Source: Glandiceps talaboti (taxonomy: Eukaryota > Hemichordata > Enteropneusta > Spengelidae). From it: a stretch of 64,000 nucleotides of DNA. The DNA is taken from assembly GCF_964340395.1 (NCBI RefSeq), contig NC_135566.1:22726635-22790634 (forward strand), read 5' to 3'. The first letter of the stretch is position 1, and each line of letters starts with the position of its first letter. The notes beneath the pieces were generated by a model, which did no database searches, was not told the origin of the DNA, and saw only the letters and a list, made by a program, of their open reading frames with translations. The translations under genes and the position numbers were made by a program. Below are positions 48,101 to 60,100 of the stretch, in pieces.

Positions 48101-51100
48101 CTCAGTGGTACTTGCATTGGTATGAGCACATATTCAGTGGTATTTGGTGTAAGCACATATCAGTGGTACTTGCATTGGTATGAGCACATACTCGGTACTT
48201 GCATTGGTATGAGCACATACTCAGTGGTACTTAATGCATTGGTATAAGCACATACTCAGTGGTATTTGCATTGGTTTGAACACATACTCAGTGGTACTTG
48301 GTGTGAGCACATATTCAATGGTACTTGGTGTGAGCACATACTCGGTGGTACTTGGTGTGAGAACATACTCAGTACGTGGTACTTGGTTTGAGCACATATT
48401 CAGTGGTACTTAGTTTGAACACATACTCAGTGGTACTTGGTGTGAGCACATACTCAGTGGTACTTGGTGTGAGCACATATTCAGTGGTACTTGCAAGAGC
48501 ACATATTCAGTGGTACTTGATGTGAGCACATACTCAGTGGTACTTGGTATAAGCACATACTCAGTGGTACTTGCTTTGGTATGAGCACATATTCAGTGGT
48601 ACTTGGTGTGAGCACATACTCAGTGGTACTTGGTGTGAGCACATACTCAGTGGTACTTGGTGTAAGCACATATTCAGTGGTACTTGCAAGAGCACATATT
48701 CAGTGGTACTTGCAAGAGCACATATTCAGTGGTAATTGGTGTGAGCACATACTCAGTGGTACTTGATGTGAGCACATACTCAGTGGTACTTGGTGTAAGC
48801 ACATACTCAGTGGTACTTGGTGTAAGCACATACTCAGTGGTACTTGGTATAAGCACATACTCAGTGGTACTTGCTTTGGGTATGAGCGCATACTCAGTGG
48901 TATTTGGTGTGAGCACATACTCAGTGGTACTTGGTATGAGCACATATTCAGTGGTACTTGGTGTGAGCACATATTCAGTGGTACTTGGTGTGAGAACATA
49001 CTCAGTGGTACTTGGTGTGAGCACATACTCAGTGGTACTTGGTGTAAGCACATATTCAGTGGTACTTGCAAGATCAAAGAGCACATATTCAGTGGTACTT
49101 GGTATAAGCACATACTCAGTGGTACTTGCATTGGTATGAGCGCATACTCAGTGGTATTTGGTGTGAGCACATACTCAGTGGTACTTGGTATGAGCACATA
49201 TTCAGTGGTACTGTGTGTGAGCACATATTCAGTGGTACTTGGTGTGAGCACATACTCAGTGGTACTTGGTTTAAGCACATACTCAGTGGTACTTGCATTG
49301 GTGTGAGCACATATTCGGTACTTGCATAGGTATGAGCCTATACTCAGTGGTACTTGCATTGGTATGAGCACATATTCAGTGGTATTTGGTGTAAGCACAT
49401 ATCAGTGGTACTTGCATTGGTATGAGCACATACTCGGTACTTGCATTGGTATGAGCACATACTCAGTGGTACTTAATGCATTGGTATAAGCACATACTCA
49501 GTGGTATTTGCATTGGTATGAGCACATACTCAGTGGTATTTGGTGTAAGCACATATTCAGTGGTTCTTGCATTGGTATGAGCACATATTGAGTGGTACTT
49601 GGTGGGAGCACATATTCAGTGGTACTTGATGTGAGCACATACTCAGTGGTACTTGGTATGAGCACATACTCTGTGGTACTTGGTGGGAGCACATATTCAG
49701 TGGTACTTGGTGGGAGCACATATATTCAGTGGGGCTTGGTAGGAGCACATATAGTCAGTGGTACTTGAGGTGAGCACATATTCAGTGGTACTTGGTATGA
49801 GCACATACTCAGTGGTACTTGGTGTGAGCACATACTCACTGGTACTTGGTAGGAGCACATATACTCAGTGGGACTTGGTAGGAGCACATATAGTCAGTGG
49901 TACTTGAGGTGAGAACATACTCAGTGGTACTTGATGGGAACACATTCTCAATGGTACTTGGTATGAGCACATACTCAGTGGTACTTGGTATTTGTGAGCA
50001 CATACTCAGTGGTACTTGCATTGGAAGGAACACATGCTCAGTGATACTTGCATTGGGGCGAGCACATACTCAGTGCATGGTACTTGCATTGGTGGGAGAA
50101 CATATTCAGTGGTACTTGCATTGATGTGAGCACATGCTCAGTAGTACTTGGTGTGAGCACATAGTCAGTTGTACTTGTTATGATCACATACTCAGAGCAA
50201 TCTGATTGAAATCCGATGTAGATGTCGGCTAATTGCTCATTGCTATTTTACCTTCGTTATTTAGCCTGAATTTACCTTCATGGTACATGTTTACATTTTT
50301 ATCCTGATCGCCTCCTCTACATCTGAAGCCACTTGGTGGTACTTGCGTTGGTGTGAGCACACACTTAGTGGTACTTGCATTGGTGTGAGCACACACTTAG
50401 TGGTACTTGGTGTGAGCACACACTTAGTGGTACTTGCATTGGTGTGAGCACACACCTAGTGGTACTTGCATTGGTGTGAGCACATACTTAGTGGTACTTG
50501 CATTGGTGTGAGCACACACTTAGTGGTACTTCCATTGGTGTGAGCACACACTTAGTGGTACTTGGTGTGAGCACACACTTAGTGGTACTTGCATTGGTGT
50601 GAGCACACACTTAGTGGTACTTGCATTGGTGTGAGCACACACTTAGTGGTACTTGCATTGGTGTGAGCACACACTTAGTGGTACTTGCATTGGTGTGAGC
50701 ACACACTTAGTGGTACTTGGTATCCTAAATTATGTGATAAGGTGTTACAGTAACTGGAATTAGATAATAATTTCAAAATTACTTTGGTGACTAGAATTAA
50801 ATTTTTACTTTTTCGTTATGGTTTTGAAGAAGTCTGGCTAAATCAAGGTGTAAGTGCACCAGAAGCTGTTATTTCTATTTTCACACAATGAGTCAAACAT
50901 TGTTTCAATTTTAGAATCTCAGTTATAATTTAGCCTCTGCTGGATGTAGTCCGGGGAGGGCTTATAGAGTGGGCATGAACTATGACTTACATATACACGT
51001 CAATTTGCTTTGGGAAATGATGCAATTTAGCCGAGTTAGAGCCATTTTGGAGTCAAAAAATGTGATTTTAGGTCAAAAAATTTAAACTCCAAAACTAGTG

Positions 51101-54100
51101 GGCAGATTGGCCTGAAATTTGGTGGGAATGTTGTTACGGCCATGTTAGTTTAGATTTGTTCATTACATGATGATTCCATTAGTGATATGCAAATTAGGGC
51201 TAAAAATGGGGGGTTTTTTTGGTCAAAACTACTGAGGAGATTGGACTGAAATTTGATGGGGATGTATCTGGGCCTGGTGTGTATAGATGAACAAATATCA
51301 AGCATATAATGAGTGAAATGCAAATTAGGTGTAAAAAATTTAAATTTTGGTCAAAAACTTAATTCTCAGAAAGTACTTTGTCAATGGGACTAAAACTTGG
51401 TGAGATGTTACTAGAAATGTTATTCTGCAGATTTTCTGTAAAACATTTTGGCCCTAGCAACAATGACCACGCCCATAGCAACAACCAAATGGCAATGTGT
51501 TTTGGTCAAATAACAAAATCATCAGGTAGGCAGGTGAGTAAACAGTCAAAAATGTATGCAAATATCCTTAGCAACCATGACTGCGCCCATAGCAACTGCC
51601 AAACGGTGGTGTATTTCACAAAGATAGGGATTTTTAGACAAGTGAACAAACATTCAAAAAATGTATGCAAATGTACCTAGAAACAAGACCACGCCCTTAG
51701 CAACAGCCAAATGATCATGCATATCGCAAAGATAACAGACTGAGTGATTAATAGAGAATTGAATAAACATTCAAGAAATATATGTAAATGTGCCTAGCAA
51801 CAGGACCATGCCCATAGCAACAGCCAAATGATCAGGTATATTGCAAAGATAATGATATCTATTAATAGACAATAATTGAATAAACATTCAAAAAAATGTA
51901 TGTAAATGTGCCTAGCAAAAAGATACACCCATAACAACAGCCAAGTGATTGCTTATATTGCAAAGATAAAACAGGGATTAATAGACAAATATACATTCAA
52001 AAAATGTATGCAAATATTCAAAAAATATTCAATGCTATAACGCCATTGGCGCTATATTTCATACAATCTAATGCATCACATTACCCAGACTGATAGCAAT
52101 TCTCTGTAAACATCCATTTAGTCAGGGCTGAAATTTTAAAAAAATTGACCGGCTTGAAGTACAAATTTTGGCAGCATGTTTGGTTAGAGTAACATCTAGG
52201 CCTTCAGAAAACTGATGTTGCTCCTCTGGATTCTCTTGCGCAAACTCACAAGAGACGGTTTCCTTGGTAACATTATTTTGAAGGATGCTAAAACATTAAA
52301 TATGCCATATCTCGTGCCCCAGAAATGCTATAATTACAATTAAAGTATGTTTATATATATTTTAGGGGACAGCGAACTCAATGATTACAGACCTTTTCGA
52401 TTCAAGCTCAGGGTCATAGTCCAAATTCAAGGTCAACTTAATTTGTTGGACTTTTATCAAAACATTCATTGGAACTTTTCTGTATACTTCCATCCAGATA
52501 TGACTGGTAAAGCTGTAAGTCGGTCAGAAAATAGCCAAACATACAATCTTTCCTTAAATTTAAAACGTGAAAAAAAGTATATATGAAGTTGTTTTGTAGC
52601 AAAAAGCTGTTACCAAGGCAACTACTGTCAATACCAAAATGTTAATATACTAATCTGAAAGTGCTGTTGATAGGATGTCATTGTTTGTATATAGGGTTTT
52701 GGGGACAAGAAATTCACTGATTACATGATTCTTTCAATCCAAGGTCAAGGTCATTGTCAAAATTCAAGGTCATCTTAATTTTTTGTAATTATTAAAATAC
52801 CATCGGAATCTTTTCTATACAACATGTACCTAACATCAGACATGATCTTACAGATGAAAATTGCTCAGCAAATAGCAAATTATATAGTCTTTCAGGAAAA
52901 ATACAGCAAAGGCATATGCTGAGCTGCTTTTATTACAAACTTCTGTTACCAAGAGAACTGGTAGCAAGATCACCAAAATATGAAGGTACTGAATATCGTA
53001 CGGTCCTGAAGTGCTACAGATATGATGCAAGTGTCTATATATTGGTTTTAGGTGACGGGCAACACACTTATCACAAGGTCGTTTCGATCCAAGGTCAAGG
53101 TATAATCTAATTACAAGGTCACCTCAATTTTTCACTTTTATCGAAACACCCACTCAAGTTTTTTGCTATAAACTGCTGCAGACATCAGATAGCAAATCAG
53201 ATAGCAAATTATATAGTCTGTCATAAATTTTGTAGCAAAAGCATATTTAGGGTCAGCTTACTATGGGGTAAGGGAATTGTCTGGAAAGGGGTTCTGACAA
53301 GGAATGCCGCCTGTACAACCAAGTACTATAAAGATAGCTACTCATACTTTATTGACATCTAACAAAAAACGTACAGATCACATACAAATGGAGGTTTTCC
53401 TACATTCCATACATATTGGCTCGAATTTGATATTGATCTTCATTTGATTGGTCAATTAGTTAGTAGAGATTCTTTAGACTTAAAGGTGATTCAAAATGCT
53501 CACATTCACTATCGCTAATTTGCTAGATGACATGTTTGTGAAATGTATTCTGGTTTTAAAACTTTAAAAAAGCGTCTGCAAACACCTTAAAATGACCTTT
53601 TTTCAGTCAGTTCCCTTCGGATTTACTTCGAGAGTTTTCGGTTATTTCCGGTCCCACCTAGACCACAGGATTTTATGACGTCATAAGGGGTACTGGTTAG
53701 CACGTAGCCTATGACGAGCATAGTCATCAGGTGAATAAACTCAACAGCGTTGTGAATAAATACATTGCTGGTTGTTGTAATAGACATCAGTAAACCAAAA
53801 CTACAGTGTACATGTCTTATTAACCAACATTTACCAATATTTACTCACACTTTCTGACTAATTGTCAGTGTCTGTGGGTATAAATGCTAAAATATTATGT
53901 CCCCATATTATGGCAAAATAAATCAAAATGGCTAGACTAGATATATATAAACACTTGTAATGCCGCGTGTTTCACATTCATTGACTTTTATTTATCTGAT
54001 CTTTTATTATTTGCCGACAAGAAGCATTACGATACCATCGTGACGCGTTGACGGCATCCCGAGGACGGCATATTTTAGCCCAATCGTACTCGCGTCGCTT

Positions 54101-57100
54101 TTTGAACGGCGCATTTAACAACAAAGTAAACATATTTCATCTCGAATAAATATACTAGCTATTAGAATACCAATGGGAAACTTCAAGAAGGTGTATCAGG
54201 ACATGCAGTGCCACAATATATTTGTAATTGTTGGTCCCATAATACACTAATTGATTTGATTTGCTCCGAGCATATGGAAGCATGCTCCGAGTCATTGCAT
54301 CATGTAAATGGAACTGTGACCGACCTAATTTTGTTGTCCATATATGAAATGAGAGTGACCTGTAAATGTTTCATAGTTTTCGTTGTGGTCTTGTATTGTC
54401 ACATGTTTGGCTTGTGAGCGCAAGTTTGCATATATTATTTTCGGTAAGGGCTGTCTGGGGCGCAATACTCTAGTCCGAGTCTGAGACCCATGTAAAACCT
54501 CAGAAACTCGCATTCGGATCGGACTGAACAGAAGTAGGTCTCATCGACTTGTTGGGGACTCTAATTATTGCCTGTTTTTATCACGGTATACAGGTGATTA
54601 TTATATATCGGTAGGTGGGTATAAGTGTTGTCAAGTTTTGTGCAGTCACCACGGCCGCGGCGGTATACGTAGGATAGCCTTCCGCCGATCAAAGCTGAAG
54701 CAGTGTATATACGTATTGACTCTGGAAAGCACATTCGTGTCGGGTTGAATTTATCCACGTGTTGATATAATCCATATTTATCAGATATATTGTAAAATTC
54801 TTCAAGTCGTACAGAAATAACGTCTCTAACATCAAAACAAACACTGAGAAATTGGACCGGACGTGGCTAAGTATCTAGTTGCAGGCTTTCTCTCATAACC
54901 ATGTGCTGGGGTCACGACCTTGATTGCCGCATGCCGATGTCAATATTGTCCAATCATATATAATATCATGAACACATCGCGATATTTGATTTGTTGGTTT
55001 CCTAAACTGTATACTTCGAATACCATGATTCGTTACAAAATTCTTCTAATGAATATTAAATAGGCTTGTTGTATGAAGTGATATCGCAACAAGGGAAACC
55101 ATACAAGTTTTCTTCCAGACGAGTTGCTAAAGTCATATAAATGACAACACAAAACTCACGAAATTTCCTTAATTATTTACAATTTTATTACTGATAATAT
55201 GGGTAATCTAATAGCTAGTATATTTATAAGAGATAAATATGTTTACTTTGTTGCTAAATGGGCCGTTCAAAAGGCGACATCAACGAGTACGAGTATAGTT
55301 GGCTAAAATACCACCATCCTTACAATCAATGTATCAAATGATTCCAGATCCATTTGCAAAGCTACATCCATCATTAAGGATTCCAGTCATCCGGCACATA
55401 CACTTTCTGTACTGTTACCCTCGGATAGACGGTACAGGAGTATAAAAACGAAATCAGAACGTTTTTAGAGCTTCTATCCATCTGCGATTCGCATTTCAAA
55501 CTAGTCCTAGGATCGTTTACCATTTGTTTTAGTTTCATATTATTTGTCTCTGCATTTGTATCTTTAGCCTCGTGTATTTTAAATCATTGATGTGTTACAT
55601 TAATTTTATCTCTAGCTTTCATATTTCACTTGCATTGTCTTTCCAATGTTTTATTCAATTATTGTTTTCTTTCCAATCTTTAGTTTTCAATTTTATTTAC
55701 CTCAATGCAATTTATGCAAATGGAAATAAAGTTACATATTATATTATATTATTATTATTACTTATGTTTTGTTTTGTTCTAACAAGTAAATTTATCTAAA
55801 ATTTTTTTGTTAATTCTGTCTGTTGTGTTTAGTAGATTTCTTCCCTTGCAGTAATAAGTCGTTTCTGAGATATGTTTTTCTCTTTATTTACCCATACTGG
55901 GTGATTAATTTCAAGTTTAGTTGTGATTCCTCTTCCCCGTTGAGTTAAGCATATTACAGTATGAACTCCCCCCCCCCCCCCCTCCCTGAAACACCTGCCT
56001 CAGGTTTGACTTTGACCTTATACATAAAATATCACGTAACCAATATGTAGCCCATCCCTCAAAACCAATTTAAGGACAATTGCATCATACTCATAGCTGT
56101 TCCAGACACCAAGATATACAGCATAAACTATTTCAGAATTATTCAAGCTATCAAATAAGTTGACGAGCTAACATCATTTTGTTGACCCGGTAATTTCATT
56201 TGTGTAATTTCAAAGCAATGTCCTATATATTTTTTGTCATTATCTTTCTATTATGACCTTTTTGTAACATATATCATTATCTTGTAATAGTAATTATTGT
56301 AATGTTTCGGTGATTTAAAAACGGAAAAATTAAGATGACCTTGAATTTTGACTATGACCTTGACCTTGGATCAAAAAGATTGTGTTCAGTGAGTTGCCCG
56401 TCCCCTAAAACCCATGTACAGACACTTCGGTCAAATCTATAGGACTTGGGGACCTTGAGTTCTTCAGTATTGTCATATTTTTCATAATTGCAGATCTTGA
56501 TATCAGTTGTCTTGGTAACAGGATTTTGTAATAAAGCATCTCCAAATAGGCTTTTACTGTATTTTTCCTGAAAGACTATTATATCATTTGCTATATTTAT
56601 GACTGATTTTCAGCAATAACAACTATGCCTGATGTTAATTATATAAAACTTTCCGCCAGAGTTTTAATAAAATATAGAAAAAATAAGTTGACCTTGAATT
56701 TTCACTATGACTTTGAACTTTGATCGGAAATGTCATATGATCAATGATTGCCCGTCTCCCCAAACATATAAACACGTACTTTGGTTATGATTATAGCACT
56801 TCTGGAGCCTGAGATATGACGTTTCTTAATGTTTAGCATCCTTCAAAATAATGTCACTGTTACCATGGACACTGCCTCCTGTGAGATTGTGCAAGAGAAT
56901 CCAGAGGGGCAACATTAGTTTTCTGAAGGCCCAGATATTACTTTAACCAAATATGATGTCAAAAATTGTACTTCAACTCATGTATGGTAACTCTTGTTTT
57001 AAGCCACTTTTTGGACCTTGGCGTCCTGACTAATTGCAAGAGCAGAGTCATCTCCGATGACTGCTTGTTTGGATTGTATTAGTATTCTTAACTTTAAGGT

Positions 57101-60100
57101 TGCCTTAGCAAGGTTTAGATGTTCATCTTATAATCTGTGTATTGAGACCGGAAGAAGGGATGGGATAAATTTACAGGAAAGACTTTGCAAATTTTGTTTA
57201 ATCAACGACCATAGTTTTATTGAAAATGAGTATCATTTTCTGTTTATTTGTGATTTGTATACCCATCTAAAGACAGTAATAGCTTCCATGTAACTTTTGG
57301 ACTAATCTTGTTGCTAGATAATTTTTATCATTCAATGGCAAGTAAAAATCCTCAACTTGTAATGTATATTTATAAGGCATTCAGATTGAGAGAAAACTTA
57401 AACTCTATTTAAGTTATGTTTATTCTTGACACTGTTTTGCTTTTCAGTTGTATTTTTAGCTCCGCTGTCAGCGAAAGCTGAAAGCGTAGCTTTAGGTATA
57501 GGTTGTATAGAGTATAGAGAGTAGAGTGAATCATAGGTGTCCGTCAAACTTTTATATTTTCATCATCTTCTCCGAAAGTGACAGTCAGAATTCTTCGATA
57601 TTTGGTGTGCATGTTCCCTGGGGGGAGGCTATTCAGATTTGTTCATGCCAAGTTGATCTGTGCCATTTTCAATTTTTTATGATTTTTTTTCATAAAATGA
57701 CATTTTCATCATCTCCTCACGTACTTCTTGTCAGATTGCTTTGATATCTGGTGTGTTGATGCGCAGGGGGTAGCTTACTCAGATTTGTTAATTTCAAGTC
57801 AGCTCATCTTTTCTATTTTTTATGATTTTTTTTTTTGTAATTTAAAGAAAAAATGAATATGTTAATGAGCATTATGGCCGACACCATATTGGAAATCAGT
57901 CGACGAGACTTTAAGTAAACTGCCACTTTTCAAAAGACACTATTGACGTCAAACAAGCAATGTAATATGTGCTATAGTCATAATTCTACGCATTGTGCGC
58001 CCAAATGACAAGTGTTTGTTCGAAACAGGGTTGTAAACTTCAAATCCAAATTTTGCACCCCTTCTACATAATCAGCCAGTCCACAACAAACTACATTTGC
58101 ATACGATCTATCCTCATAATAATTAATATGCTCCAGATAGCAACAATTTGAATGGCTGCTCACGGGCCTTATTTTTCGGTATTTTCAACTCGCTGTAACT
58201 TTCACTAGAGTTCCCCATTTTAGATACTAAAAACGCCTAAACCTCGACTGATATCTCTTCTTTCGTGCCAGCAAAACAAATTTTGGCATTACATTTAGGA
58301 ATACCGATTTTCAGACGAATTCGGGACACATACTTGAGGCCCTGAAATTTCGACCCAGTTTTTCGCTCATAGTATGGAAGTATAGCCCTCCATGCTCAGT
58401 TTCCTCAATACGGACCGGAAAGTTTACAAATTTCACAAAAAGGGGGATTTTTATGTGTTTTTAATAAGCATGGCAAGTAAATTTAGTAGGATCCTTGTGT
58501 AACGGTCCTGACTGTTCAAGAATTTTAGGTAGAAAATGACTGATTTGACCCGGAAGCTGAAGATGACCTCGTTTGACGTCCGGGCGATTTTCCACAGCAA
58601 AAACACGGGAGTTCTTGGTACTCACTAAAATCACACTTCAGACCCACTATAAAAGTTTGATGTTTTCAGATAAACTGTATCTTGTGATTAATTCTATATT
58701 GTTGTGCAATTTGGAGTGACAGTAAACCAGAATGAAGACAACTCGCGTAAGGAAGGCATGTCTTGGCATGAGGTTGAAGTTATGCAAGAGCAGTCTCACT
58801 GCCGACTGTGAATCGACCAAACTTTGTTTATCGGCCGACAGTTTATATGTAAAGTTAAACGACATGAACGTGTCTTGCCATTTCCAAAAGGCAAATATTT
58901 GGCAGGTAAAAATAATTAAAATAATTACAACTTTAATTTGGCTTCAGACTTTGCATTATGTTTTTCGTATCTTTCCACGTTTTACATGTAAATCTGAAAA
59001 GGTTCTCTCTGGTCATGCCAGTGGTTAGCCCTGCTTACATACGACAGGCGGTGCACAAGTCTATGTTGCTGACTTGACTCTAAACAAATAGTAGGGACAA
59101 TTGTCAGAATCGAGTCCCGGATTACTCCGTATGCAAGCACGACTCGTCAGTGATCATACCGGGACTGCTTTGAGTACGAGTGAGGTGAGGCATGTTGAGG
59201 TAATTTGTTGAGAATTATAAATATTGTGAAATGTCAAGTATAAGGTTTAAATACAATGGAATGATGAAAAAAAAATTGGCCGAGTCTGCTGACAGGCGCC
59301 GGTCACAAGAAACTCCGTAAATTAAAATATCAGACGATGTTATGTCTACTATAACTAGTACAAGTTGAATGATGTTGACTTGGTACATTTGTTAGAAAAT
59401 TGAAATTCGAATTGCATCAAAATTATTTTAGATCCCTAGTTTATTTCATTCATCATTAAAATTTTCCAGGGTTAAAGCTGTAAGACACTGGAATTATTTA
59501 CAGCCAACCTCAAAATCCTTTTTTTTCTTTTTCTTGTGTGCATTTCCCAGTCATTATTTATCTGAGATTTTGTGTAATTTTTCATAACAGTAGATTTTTT
59601 AAATAAAATGGTGACTATGGTATAAAAGTACAATACATTACCAATTTGCTGTGTAAAATGTGTTTCATATGAAAGCACTAACCACTTTATTACATCGCTA
59701 AAACAAAACTGCATAGTGAAGAGCTGAAGAACTGAACCACTTCTCGAGTTACCAAAATAAAAAATTAAATTATAAACAACAGCGGAGCTATTCTGACCGA
59801 TAGGTCGCTTGTTTTGTTCAATGTACGTATACAATCATTATACTGTAATTCCTCGGGTAAGCACCCTGGGCGGTCTCAAGCCCCCCAAACCCCAAAGTTG
59901 GGGTTGGGCGGTTTCCTGCGTACCCTATTTTCGCTGTGACCAAAACAATGCCTCATACATACTATGAGTTTTGCAAATGTGCAGTCTAAATACACTGATT
60001 AAAATCTCCGACAATTCTGACTTGCCCGTCCGGAACTGGGAGAATAGATGTCCCTTTGATGTAATTAATCTCTGCATTTATTAGCTCGCACAGCGGCAGC

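Noticed and set aside
46481-50124. Many open frames on both strands with STTEYVLTP or STYSVVLGV repeats, at first sight like a mucin or adhesin.
   Set aside because: The 27-bp period is a multiple of three and the frames are open on both strands in several phases. Frequent 32-bp and 25-bp variants break them, and no host splice structure includes them.
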